DNA of 64,000 bases, from assembly GCA_025504975.1 (NCBI GenBank), contig JANUWI010000014.1:434001-498000 (forward strand), given 5' to 3'. The notes below the pieces were generated by a model. That model was not told where the DNA came from. It saw only the letters and a list, made by a program, of their open reading frames with translations, and did no database searches. Within the stretch, counting starts at the first letter, position 1, and each line of letters opens with the position of its first letter. The DNA comes from Plenodomus lindquistii (lineage: Eukaryota; Ascomycota; Dothideomycetes; Pleosporales; Leptosphaeriaceae). A program made the translations under genes and the position numbers. Of this stretch, positions 53,783 through 64,000 are shown one piece after another.

Positions 53783-55046
53783 CTTGAACGTTCCTTTGCT
53801 TCGGGTATCCGTTTCGTATAAGGGGTATAACGTGAATAGACTGGACGAAAAGAAGAGCGAAGCGTAGTATATAACTTGTAAATCGACAGGTCCCAACCAG
53901 GAGCACCTTGCCTACTTCTTTGAGAAGATTATAAGAGAAAATGAAGGACAGAGAACGTGAACAACGAAACAAAGACACGGATAGCGAAGAAGCTCAAGTA
54001 ATGATGAATGCAAAACCTCAGGCTTCTCTTGCGGGATCAAGTAAGAAACATAATTAGGGGAACGGCCATGCCTTTAAAACTCCTTGGTCGCAATGCGCGT
54101 TTCACGCCCCCATCCAATACTCGCCCACCCCCCTTCCATGGTTCCCTCGCCCATGTCTCAAATTAGATCTGCAGGCCTGACTGGCTCGGTGCAAAGAAAG
54201 AGAACCGTTATTTGCGTTGCCGCTGCATTGTGCCAAACTGTGTGTATGTGTGCCTGAGCGGTGGGGTAGAGCGCCAGTGTAGGTGCCATTTTAGGCCCAT
54301 GGTCTTGCTTACAGCGCGTAAGATGCATGCTAGGCTGGGAACAGTGATATTAATTGAACTATCGATCCACTCGCTTACTGCATGCGGGCTATTAGCAGCA
54401 CTTTTGTGTTCATCGTGGCTTGAGATGGGACCTGGGGGTGGAGGCCTGGAGATGCGGTTAAGCAACTGGGCGCACCCGTGGCTAACGTGCAATAGCTACT
54501 CCGTGGTATACCGCTGATGTGGCTGGCCAATGGCTTGTCAGAAGGGGGAGATGCAGAGGCAATGGGCACTTGAAACGCTGCATGCAGGGTGAGCGCTTGG
54601 AGCACCGTTGTGCAGATACTGATTCGGGAGAGGTTTCGGCGCTTACAGATTTGCTGGTTGTGGTGACACCAGAAGGTGATTGGCTGATGGATTCGAGAAC
54701 GCTAAATTTGGAGGCCTTGCCATCGTAGACTAATTCACCAACGTGGACACGAAGTCCGTCACTAGCAGCAGAACCATGTAGTTGCTGGCAAAAGTTCATG
54801 TTCGCAGGTTGCTTGGGACCGTATCTTTGATTTGGAAATATGTATGGAGTGGTGTATAAGTCATGCATCTATGGGTACGATCTGAAGTCGTCTAAAATAA
54901 CAGGATGCTTCCCCAAGTATAGAAATCACAATGTTGGGCGCCTACGATAGGGTTAGGGTTCGGGTTCACACCAAACCGCGTACAACATGTGCCGTAATGT
55001 CGTTGACGAAAAAACGATTTCAACGCCTTGTGTGGAGTCGACAGCG
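53783..55046. other. Intergenic, 1.26 kb
   Basis: Contains overlapping short frames (54208-54868) on both strands without domain features. TAGGGTTAGGGTTCGGGTT at 54948-54966 resembles a two-unit telomere-like tract or TTAGGG-factor site. Confidence 0.45.
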
Positions 55047-55892
55047 CTATGAGGCTTGGCCGGTGAGGCCCCCAAACCCCCACTTCCGTCTCCCTGTGCT
55101 TTGAGATGCCTTTGACTTTCCCTTCTTCGCAGCCTCTAGAGAATGCTCCTTCTCCCACTCTTCATCGGCTTTGTATGATGCTATGGCTTTCTCAAGATAA
55201 TAGTCTGCCTGCTCTAGATATAGCAGAGCGACATCGTACCTGCGACGCTGTGTCAGCACTATTTGCAGCAATTGTTCCATGAGTGGTGCGTACTCTGCGA
55301 CCTTGCATCTGACCATGAACTTTCTGAGCTTTGTCTTCTTAATCTCCTCTTCTTCTCCCTCTAGCGGTCGTGGGCTCAGGCTGACGCCACCCTTGTAGAA
55401 CTCTCCCGGTATAAGGACCGTTCTTCGCGCCGCTAATAGATGGTCTGCGTATAGGTTGTTGGTGCGGCGAAGCGCATTGGCCGGTACGCCATATCGAAGT
55501 GATAGTGAGGATACGGAGTCGTTGTTCTGATCCACAAAATGTAATACATCAGGCGCATGTTCCGCATTCGATCTCGACTTCTCTGATGGAGCCTCTAAGC
55601 CGTTGCATGCAGTGTACGGTGGCAGCTCATCGTCGCCTTCATGCTCATCTGGTGGCGAATACGTTGGAGGCTCGCGGAGACCCTGCGGCGGTAGTGCGGA
55701 AGGGCCGGTAGCTATCTGGCAGAAAGGACAGTAGTCGTTGAATCTAGGATTATCTGTTAAACACCGGGCGCATATGGCGCGACCACAACAATCAAGACGG
55801 CGCTCGAACTGGGACGGCTTCTCGGTCTTTTCATCGTAAGTTGGTGGGATGGAGGAAAGCAAGGTAGCGCAGGTGCAGCAGGCTTCAGACAT
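55047..55892 (-). CDS. LysM-domain protein with N-terminal RING-like zinc finger
   Basis: A single exon of 281 residues. Residues 5-60 hold paired cysteines (ACCTCATLL, LDCCGRAICARC, DYCPFC) in a RING-like order. A Pro/Glu-rich linker follows. Residues 119-165 match LysM (VDQNNDSVSSLSLRYGVPAN, then ALRRTNNLYADHLLAARRTV, then LIPGEFY). The C-terminal third is charged and helical. With no signal peptide or membrane anchor it should be intracellular, unlike secreted chitin-binding LysM effectors. It resembles the intracellular LysM proteins found across eukaryotes. Its role is unknown. Confidence 0.8.
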   Translation of the reverse strand: MSEACCTCATLLSSIPPTYDEKTEKPSQFERRLDCCGRAICARCLTDNPRFNDYCPFCQIATGPSALPPQGLREPPTYSPPDEHEGDDELPPYTACNGLEAPSEKSRSNAEHAPDVLHFVDQNNDSVSSLSLRYGVPANALRRTNNLYADHLLAARRTVLIPGEFYKGGVSLSPRPLEGEEEEIKKTKLRKFMVRCKVAEYAPLMEQLLQIVLTQRRRYDVALLYLEQADYYLEKAIASYKADEEWEKEHSLEAAKKGKSKASQSTGRRKWGFGGLTGQAS

Positions 55893-56550
55893 GTTGCGAG
55901 TAGTGTAGTGGGCTGTCGGGGGGTAAACTAATGGAAGTCTGGAATTGCAGGTAAGTGATGATACTGGGAGGCGAAGGAGATGCTACGTCATGACTAAGAG
56001 GATAATTGGCCGTGAAGGCACGTGAAGATGGGACAATGTTTCGAGAGACTGATCAAAGTAACCGGCTAGGTCATCTGAAGGTACCGCGACATGATAGTAG
56101 GCGAGTGCTAACGACAACGCCTTTTCGCGCAAAGTATTGGTAGTGAGTGGTGAGATCCCGTCGCGTGCTCATGCCGCGGTTGTTGCTGGAGGCCGGGTTG
56201 GCAGGGGTCCACGCCAAGACAGCGTCTAGCGAGCCCACGGGCCAGGATAGCAAATTCGACCTGCGCGATCGAACTTTTCGTCCTCTGTCAATCTATCGCT
56301 CACCACCCGCACCCCTAACGAGGTATGTCACAACCGCGCCCGAGTGCCCTTCAGAGAGCCAGGGGAAGCACTCGCCGCCGTCCGCAACGATGAGGGCGAC
56401 ACTGCTTCTCCTCTGCGACACGAGCTGTAGAACCCTCAAGCTGCAGCACTGAGGGCACTCTCCACGCTCTGGCATCTGGAGGCTAACCATCAACTCTACC
56501 CGCAGATACCTCAGTCGCCCAACCGCCATTGAGAATCTACAACCGCCAAA
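55893..56550. promoter_or_regulatory. Divergent promoter, LysM and uS8 genes
   Basis: 658 bp between divergent ATGs. The uS8 leader must lie close to 56550. A small frame at 56147-56452 is not supported. No defined operator was recognised. Confidence 0.4.
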
Positions 56551-57178
56551 ATGGTCAAGACTTCCGTTCTCAACGACTGCTTGAATGCTATCAACAACGC
56601 CGAGAAGGCTGGCAAGCGCCAGGTCCTGATCCGCCCGTCCTCCAAGGTCATTGTCAAGTTCCTCACTGTCATGCAGCGTCACGGTACGTCTAGACTGCTG
56701 CTTCTCTATACCCCTCGCACACATGCACATATTCACCTTCCTTTTCCCTTCCCTCCCCCCTCTCCGGGCTGATAACTAGGCAATGATCTCGCATTCTCCA
56801 CGATCTTTGCCCTTTAAGTGTCCGGTACATTAAACTTCGCTGAGAACTTACACGTCTTCGGATACTGTTTATGACGTCTGATGTTTATTTCTCTGCAACA
56901 TACTGATTCATTTTTCAGGCTACATTGGCGAGTTCGAGGAGGTCGATGACCACCGCAACGGCAAGATTGTCATCCAGCTCAATGGCCGCATCAACAAGAC
57001 CGGTGTCATCTCCCCCCGCTACAACGTCCAGCTCCGCGACATGGAGAAGTGGGTTGTCAAGCTGCTGCCATCGCGTCAATTCGGTTACATTGTCCTCACC
57101 ACCTCCGCTGGCATCATGGACCACGAGGAGGCCCGCAGGAAGCACGTTGCTGGCAAGATTCTTGGTTTCTTCTACTAG
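56551..57178 (+). CDS. RPS22: 40S ribosomal protein uS8 (S22)
   Basis: Two exons, 56551-56683 and 56919-57178, give 130 residues, exactly the family length. The start MVKTSVLNDCLNAINNAEKA and the segments GYIGEFEEVDDHRNGKIVIQ, GVISPRYNVQLRDMEKWVVK and the end HVAGKILGFFY are diagnostic. The protein binds 18S rRNA in the platform and central domain of the small subunit. The 235-nt intron is long for this window, as is usual in fungal ribosomal protein genes. Confidence 0.97.
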
Positions 57179-58632
57179 GTTGCGCGTATGATGTGGTGGG
57201 ATGCAATATACCCGGGGCTTAGCCAGGCAGTATGTTTGACTAGGTAGCCATCATGGTGACGATAGAATGAAGAAATGACAAAAGTTATGACTGTCAGATG
57301 AAGCCTCAATGTCAAGCTGTCTGCTTGCTTGTGAGATGGTCATGTCGTGTTGCTCGTCAGCCTCTTATCATTCACTCAATAACGTTGATACTTTGTATGC
57401 ACAGGCCAGCTAATGAAAGACACTTCGTCTCCAAATTGTCCTGATACTCGGTCACGACTGCGAGCACAGTCATCAATGATGTTCTCCCGGCGGCTGTCCA
57501 TCCACATCAACGTTATGAATACGGCGTAGGGACATGGTGAACAAGTTGCCTTTCTTTCCCATTGCCGGCATCCACTGAACCATGTGGTCCAACGAGCCAA
57601 GCCAAGAGAATGATTCAGCAATGCTGCACTGCACTGCAGCCGTTGCACCAGCCGGACGTCACGCTTACGGGGCAATAGGCGGTGTTGAATAAGTGGCCAC
57701 AGCCGCCGACGAAATAGACTTTGAGCCTAGCGAATGATAAGGTTATGTATGTAAGCTGCTCTACATCAGTTTGAGCACGTGTGCCCATGGAAGAAGCAGG
57801 CGTGGCAGGGCAAGGTCGGGATCAGCATGCTTGGGGCCACCGCCATATCACGACGCAATCCTTGCCGACGGTTTGCTGAGATGTCTTGAATGTTCCATGG
57901 CGTCGTTGGTGATGACTGTGGGTGTGGTTGTGGATGACAAAGCCAGGGTGAGTAATCTGTGGATTGTTTGAGTCTGGTAAGCGCGACAACGTCTTGTTCA
58001 CTTGTCTTTGCCCGGCGGAGACAACAACAAGCGTGAGACAGTAGATGTAGCAGTCACGACGGTGCGGTGTGACCATGCAGATGGAATTTTTCCCTTGTCT
58101 GACAGCGCCCTTTGAGACCGCCTGTAGCATGGAGGTGGAGGCATGGCGGCAGCAACAATCATACCGGACGGCGCGGTGAGTGTAGATCTGACCGTCCAGA
58201 GCGCGTCGAAATAAGCTGCTAGCTGCCGCATGCGTACCACATCTTCGCGTCAGAACCGCGAATGATCGGCGTGCCTCCGCTTTCTTGTCCCAGTGCCGCC
58301 TTCCATCGAGGTCTTTCCTCGTCCCAACGTTTGCTTTTTCCGCCATCAACTATTGTCTTCGCTTTCGCCTTTGTCAACTGCGAGTGCAGCGCAAGAATCG
58401 TGTCTATCCGCCCAACCACCTCTCCACCTAGCAACAAGGTTGGCTATTCGCCTAGCAACCTGGAACCTTGCCGCTGCTCATCAGCCCCCAACCGGCTCGA
58501 GCGTGCATCACAAAGTCCCAAAAGTCCCCCACCCCGAGCCACCACTGCTGCACCACGGCATTTCACATTCATTCAATACTTGGCCCGACCCACCTTGTGC
58601 CCTTCTCCTTCACAGCCTCCTGCTCTGCTGCC
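57179..58632. other. Intergenic, 1.45 kb
   Basis: Downstream of uS8 and upstream of the RNR-inhibitor-like gene. Frames at 58219-58759 in other frames are shadows or leader sequence. A sequence TGACCGTCCAGAGCGCG near 58188 loosely resembles the hairpin-loop motif of the 26.7-kb RNA but lacks its flanking stem. Confidence 0.45.
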
Positions 58633-59598
58633 ATGTACAGCAGCCACGCCTCGCTCACGGAAGAGCATCGCAGCAAGAGAAAGTTCCAGCCGAGCATTAC
58701 GAGCTATTTTGCCTTGCGCGACGACTTCGATAACGACGACCAAGATCTGCGGGGCCTAGACCCGACTACCCGACCCCGTCCACGCCCCCAGCTGCACCAC
58801 CACAACAGCGGCTCCGCACCACAGCGATCGCGAGAGAGCCTTGCGCCCACTCTACCAGGCCAAGTACAGGCAGACCTGCTCAACGTCGGCATGCGTGTGA
58901 GGAAAGCCGTGCCAGAAGGCTACAAGACTAGAAAGCTCATGACCGGCGTGCCCACTATTACCACCACCCTAGTCAACAAGACCACCACCCTCGCCTCGTA
59001 CGAGGTCAAGTCATCACGAGACGCAGACGATGCCCCCACGCATCAAAGAGAACTGCTGCCCTTTTGCGGTCTAAACAAAGTAGCAGGCTATGCCGAGCAG
59101 CCCACCACCAACATCCACCTCTATGGCGGCCGCGACTCGCACGGCCAACGCTCCACCAACATGTTCCCCCTCTCTGCGGAAGCATTCACACAACCCTTCT
59201 CCTCACAAGGCTCAGCAGACTCTGGCTACTCGACCTCTTCGCAACGACTCCCCAACCCTCTCAATCCCTCAAAGCGCCCGTGGCACGACGACGACGAGGT
59301 ACGGCCGCTGGATACAAACTACTTCTTCGCGATACCAAAGGGGCATCTGAGCGTGGAGATTGACGAGGTCCCCGTCAGTCCGTTGAGCGAGACACCGCCG
59401 AATATGCTGCCGCAGGTCAGGCATATCGCACAGCCAAAGTCACGGCGGCTGGGCCAACGGACAATGTCGAGTGATACAGATATGGACATGGAGTACGAGA
59501 ACGTTACGCAGGTCCAACGACGAGTCACAATAGGAAGCGCCAGTGACTTTGAAGAGGCAGACTTCTTGGCTCACGAGGTGGATATGGGTGGTATCTAA
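58633..59598 (+). CDS. Ribonucleotide reductase inhibitor-like protein (Sml1/Dif1/Spd1 type)
   Basis: A single exon of 321 residues from the ATG at 58633; the frame stays open upstream, but the family motif sits right after this ATG. Residues 15-26, KRKFQPSITSYF, are the Hug motif of Dif1/Spd1 proteins. Residues 83-100, LNVGMRVRKAVPEGYKTR, fit the second conserved block of the RNR-inhibitor family. The rest is disordered and Ser-rich, with acidic stretches. Known relatives hold the small RNR subunit in the nucleus or inhibit the enzyme, and are degraded on DNA damage or in S phase. Stability and target here are inferred. Confidence 0.82.
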   Translation: MYSSHASLTEEHRSKRKFQPSITSYFALRDDFDNDDQDLRGLDPTTRPRPRPQLHHHNSGSAPQRSRESLAPTLPGQVQADLLNVGMRVRKAVPEGYKTRKLMTGVPTITTTLVNKTTTLASYEVKSSRDADDAPTHQRELLPFCGLNKVAGYAEQPTTNIHLYGGRDSHGQRSTNMFPLSAEAFTQPFSSQGSADSGYSTSSQRLPNPLNPSKRPWHDDDEVRPLDTNYFFAIPKGHLSVEIDEVPVSPLSETPPNMLPQVRHIAQPKSRRLGQRTMSSDTDMDMEYENVTQVQRRVTIGSASDFEEADFLAHEVDMGGI

Positions 59599-62500
59599 AC
59601 TTTCCCAACTTTCCCTTCCTATCGATAAGATTTCCCCCTCTCTCTCTTTTTCTTCCTTTACATCTATCTAGCACCAGAGCGCTTTATACACATAATACGT
59701 GATTCTGTGTATTCTTCATCCTTTGTTTTTGAGCCTACTCGTCGACGTTTTTTTTACGCGTACGAAAGCGCTTCATGCCGGCGCAGCTATACCCGGGTTT
59801 TTTCATCCTGCTTGTTGACGATTGTTGTAGTGGTAGCGGTAGCGTATACGATTCTGACCCATGTATTTCCAAATAGTAATGATCAATCATCAAAATTAGT
59901 CTCAATCATGTCGTTTTCGTGTGACTGTAGATGCAAGTGTATGGATTGATACACCTACTATGCATTCCTACCGTGACCTTGGACTTTGTACTACACATCT
60001 ACGTCTAACCAAGACGACTTGTTCAATCCCTACAGCGCCATCATCAGCACGATAGATGGATTGTGTGAAGGTCTCCACCCTTCCTGAAGTTCCCCGACGT
60101 CGATCCTCTTTCACGCTGTCCATGTACCGCAGCATATCTGCCCACATACATGCCTTTTTTATAAATCACACCCATCAACCATCACCATCACCATCACCAT
60201 CACCATTACCATTACCACTTTCCAAATCATATATCGTCTGTATCCTGCACTATTAGGGCTCGTCTCATCACACCATGCCATGGAACGTGGCATGGCTGGC
60301 AACTCGACGAATTTCTCTTTTTTTTTTTGGATAATAAGGGGAAGGAACGTGGCGCTGTAGTGTAGTGTATTTTACGCAGTGGAGTGTAGTGTATGCAGTA
60401 GGTAAAGGTTAAGGCGTCTACATAGCCGTAACACCCAACAAACAAACAAAACATCTTACAGTACTGCTTCTTCGCTTGATTTGATTGATTCACTTCCTAG
60501 CAATACCACAAGCAAGCTCAGCAACGAACGCAAGTAAGTACACGAATGCGTCAAGTCAAGTCGACATGGACGTTTTCCCACATATGCTTTAAAACAGCAT
60601 TTGAACTTATTAGCGCTGGTGGTGTGTCATGTATGCGTGGAACTCGTACGCTCTACCTGTCTAGCTATTCTATCCTATGCTACTCATCACAACACAATAC
60701 CAAGTGTATACTATATTCTAGCCCAAATGTATTATATTGCACTGCCGTGATGTTAGAGTGTTTTTATTAGGGTAGGTAGGGATATAACACATGGAGTATG
60801 TAGAAGGCGTGACTTTATCGACATGATTGGTAGGACTGGTGGTGCAGCGGAGGTTATTGTAGATTATGGGGGTTGATAGTAAGGCAGTGCTGTGGTGTGA
60901 CGGCGCTGGGCGTTTGGATGTTAGGCTGAGTGTGTGAAGGTCGGTTTGATGGGGAAGGGTGGTGCAAGAGTCTCTGCGGTCTGGCGGGGGTGTAGCTATG
61001 ATTTGTGCTGGGAGAAGGTACGGCTTTTAAACAAGAGTGGTAATAGGAACGATTCTTGTGCGCATGAGGGTGCGCTTTAGATGGGGTGTTCACGTGGAGA
61101 TTTGACTGAAGGTTTGACGCTTGCGGATTGTATTGTGTTAAAAGTTGCAGAAGTCTGCGTGGATAAGTGTACAGTGGGCGATGCAAATGCGAGCCCAAAG
61201 TTAACCTTTAGTCTCATGGAGACTTTGAGGATCCAAGTTGACGGTATTGCACGTCCTCAATATGAGGAGAGAAGACCAAGCGCAAATAACTGCGTAGTCA
61301 AGCTCTCGACTGAGCAGACCTTTGTGGTGGTTGTGTCGTGTGATGTCAATATAGATCGGACGATTGGGACTGCAATATACTATGCATATCGCTCACATCA
61401 TGGCCCATGGGATGACCTAGGGCGATCAGACGCAATGCCAGGCTTCCCGGGCGAAAAGGGCGCGGAAACCCAGATCTCAACACCCACGCTATCGGTGTAT
61501 TCATTGCGAGACAAACCATGATGTTTGGGATCAATTAACCCCAATGGTGTGATCAAGCCCTTCTGACATACCGCTCATCCATTGAACGATAAGCTCTGCA
61601 GCAGCAAGCGGGAAAACATACTGTGTATGACTCCGAGCGCTTTTGTCGGTGTAGAAACATACCTTAGCGAAATGACGTTTGGATTGTTCTTGTCTCATGT
61701 CAAGCTTTTTCTGAAACAACCTGACAGGTCACTCGTTGCCGTGCTGGCGGATCGGTAAATGAGACGGTTCCGATAATTAAAAGCGTGTTGATAACTAGAT
61801 CCTGGTGAGAGTGGGGGGCAGGAGCAGAGTTCATGCGTTTGGTGGGGACGGTATTGTGTAGGATTGGAAAATGGTGGATGTGGTTTTCGGGTAGCGGATG
61901 AGAAGGAAGAAGAGGCTGACATGTGATATCCGAGTGGCGGCAACTACCGATGATGCGAGAACAATGTGAGGGCGATCAAACGATTCAATACTTCTGAAAA
62001 AGTACACCTACAATCTTGCGAAATATGGCATCGTGATCTGGGCGCGATGGTAGCGCTCCCGACCCGCAGGCAAAATTCGCGCCAAGGAGCAATGGTTTGG
62101 TTTGGGCGTGACGCCGGTGCTGCCGGACTGACAGCCTGAGGCTAGCGGAGGGAGGCCTGTTTCACGGCGCCAGCTTCGTCGCACTGCATGAGCAATTGTT
62201 TCGACGGTATCGTGGGCCATGTACTGCATGAGTCGGATGGAGCGCATGGATGGAGTTTTTACTGCCATGGGCTAGACTGTCAAATGAACTCGTGGGTTGA
62301 TACTGAAGAACTGAAAAGGCGTCAGACGATGGCATGACAGCGGGATTCTGCGACGCCGAATTCTTTTGGTAGAATTGATGCAATGGAAATTCCAAGATCC
62401 CGTAATCCGGATGAACGTGTCTTGGTGTTTCGAATCGCACGGCATGCCAATTTGAGAAGCAGGCGGGTCCCTGACAGTGAAGGGTCTTGGGAACCGCTGT

Positions 62501-64000
62501 CGTTTATTGAACACATGACACAAGCTGGCGCGTGCGATGTTATCGTGAATAGCTGCAGAGATTAGGCAGTAGGGTCTGGGTAATTGCATATGCTGGCTGC
62601 TTTGAATTGTTTTGGTGCATATGACGAGAAAATGTGCATCCAGAGCAGATGGTGTACATGAGCAGATGTCTTCTTGGTCGGGGTAGTTAGGCGAGCAGAA
62701 TCTAAAAGTGGACACGAGGAAGGCAAGTATTGCCAATGCTGGTAGGCGGTCCCAAGGTGCTCGGGATGTGGGATTTGCAGCTGCAACGGCGTGGCGCAGT
62801 CGGTCGCGATGACAGAATATTCGTACATGTCTGTGCACGGTGAGCATACGGACAGCGCATGAATCCTGGAGCACGTTGTTATTCAGGGTTTGCCTGGTCT
62901 GGACAGCCTCGACATGTCATAGGCGGCAAAACTAGGCAGGCCAGGGCATAGAGTGGGCAGCGCAAGTGTCAAACGTTGCAAGCAAAAAGGAAGATGGCGG
63001 AGATTCGGCCAGGAGCTGAGGAGCACCTCGTGGCTGGACGATGGATTGCGCTGGACCTCGGCGGACCCTCTTGATGGGTCAGTCAGGGGAGGAGGGCGGA
63101 AAAAACGGTTGCAGCAGCACGGATGGGTGAGATCGCTGCGGGGATGGTGGTGAGGCTTGGTGAGGCTCGGTGAGGACGGCTCGCTAGTGATGCCGGATTA
63201 GGAAAGCAGGCGCCGAGCTTCTGGAAGAGGGCGTGTCATGGTCGTGAACGTGAGCATGAGGGCAATCTGGGGGGCCACGGACGGGTGTCTTTGTATGCAT
63301 GCGATTGCTTGTGCGCGTGAATGCGATAAGATGAGTAAGTGACATGGGCGGCGGCAGCTTCGAGCCATTGATGGGTGTGGGTGACTCAGCCACGCCTGTC
63401 TTGGAGGCGTCGGCGCTCAGCGTATCATTGTGGGTGCATCCTCCTGCAGCACCACGAGACTCGGGGACCACGATTCACAACCGCCACACAGCGACGGCCG
63501 TCTGGTCACCATGGGCTGAGCGTCGGACCCGATTCTCCCAAGTCCCCCCCCAAGGACTGTTTCATGGCGCATCCAGGCACGCCAATGAGGGCCGCCCGCT
63601 TGCCTGGCCTGTTTCAGCGGCTAGAGGGCGCCGGCGTTGCTTGGCCCGGGCGTGCTCTAGCTGGCCCACGCACAGCCAATCGTCCGCCATGGCCGCCTGT
63701 CAGGCCTAGTCGGCCATATGGCGGCAATCGCTCATATCCACTCCTGCCCTCATAGTCTCTCCGACCTCACGTTCTACACGACCTCGGGTGGTTTCGCTAC
63801 TGTTCCCTTGCACACTCGTTTTTGTCCCTCGCTCTGCTGTTCACTCGTTTCGACAGCCCTTGCCCCGTACACAACTCACACCACCGCACACCTTCACTTT
63901 TCTTCGTTTGCTATAGAGCCGGTTATTGCCTGTTCAGCGCCCTCTTGCCCCCTGGTGAAGAGTAATACATCCGCCTATTGACACCCCACGTTCAATACCC
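59599..64000. other. Gene-poor 4.4 kb to the window end
   Basis: No convincing gene. Open frames at 61081-61521 (146 codons, plus) and 62272-62874 (200 codons, minus) lack domain features and plausible context. A CCATCA/CCATTA microsatellite lies at 60171-60218. From about 63730 the plus strand becomes CT-rich (CACTCCTGCCCTCATAGTCT and beyond), as in fungal promoters and leaders, so a plus-strand gene may start beyond 64000. The region could be a long upstream control region. Confidence 0.4.
60171..60218 (+). repeat. (CCATCA)n microsatellite
   Basis: CACCAT/CATCAC units run through 60171-60218, drifting to CATTAC at the end. Non-coding context. Confidence 0.9.

Noticed and set aside
58180..58210. 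Sequence resembling the GGACCGC..AGAACGC loop motif
   Set aside because: Only a partial match (GACCGTCCAGAGCGCG), with no complementary flanks, so no hairpin forms.
61081..61521. 146-codon plus-strand open frame
   Set aside because: No recognisable domain or regulatory context. Kept only as part of the gene-poor region.
62272..62874. 200-codon minus-strand open frame
   Set aside because: Composition is not protein-like, it overlaps other open frames, and it has no conserved-looking motif. It might be non-coding leader or promoter DNA.
1..64000. tRNA and rRNA genes
   Set aside because: A visual search for B-box-like GTTCRANNC with a matching acceptor stem found none. A tRNAscan run would be decisive.

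Overview
The window looks like nuclear DNA of a filamentous ascomycete (Pezizomycotina). Dothideomycetes, probably Pleosporales, fits best. This rests on short 46-83 nt GT-AG introns, compact genes on both strands, HET, DUF6594-type and peroxin-22-like proteins, and a transposon and gene repeats eroded by CpA-to-TpA changes, as repeat-induced point mutation (RIP) would leave. The taxonomic placement is inference. No tRNA, rRNA or CRISPR array was seen.

Layout. 1-34 kb is mostly core genome: a dienelactone-hydrolase/SnoaL-like protein, a zinc-ribbon protein, ribosomal protein uS13, a serine-rich unknown, the SBDS/Sdo1 ribosome maturation factor, a D-arabinose-dehydrogenase-like aldo/keto reductase, a decayed C2H2 zinc-finger gene, carboxypeptidase Y, an Xaa-Pro aminopeptidase with a long C-terminal extension, a BRCT-WGR-PARP, an F-box protein, a coiled-coil protein, eIF2B gamma and a peroxin-22-like membrane protein. 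35-41 kb is accessory-like: a caspase-fold protein, a small three-exon unknown, a DUF6594-type membrane protein and a HET-domain protein. 42-46 kb holds an RNase H-like protein and HSP104. 46.5-53 kb is a distinct block bounded by about 230-bp inverted repeats. It contains a dead pogo-type transposase and a HET-NB-ARC-TPR receptor gene whose near-identical 126-bp TPR repeats carry RIP-type stop codons. 53-59.6 kb returns to ordinary genes: a four-TM protein, a RING-like/LysM protein, ribosomal protein uS8 and a ribonucleotide-reductase-inhibitor-like protein. 59.6-64 kb is gene-poor.

The most unusual element lies at 26.72-27.06 kb. Six hairpins in a row share a loop of the form GACCGC-YY-AGAACG, but their stems differ completely in sequence and each still pairs. 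This is compensatory variation inside one molecule. UUCG-tetraloop hairpins lie between and after them, and a TATA box with a pyrimidine tract lies just upstream. I read this as a structured non-coding RNA, or a structured 5' leader, that I cannot match to any RNA family I know.

How the genes relate: the core genes are independent housekeeping functions (translation: uS13, uS8, SBDS, eIF2B gamma; proteostasis: HSP104, CPY, aminopeptidase; DNA damage and dNTP supply: PARP, RNR inhibitor). The caspase-fold, HET and HET-NB-ARC-TPR genes belong to families used in fungal self/non-self recognition and regulated cell death. Their proximity is suggestive, but no joint function can be shown from sequence alone.
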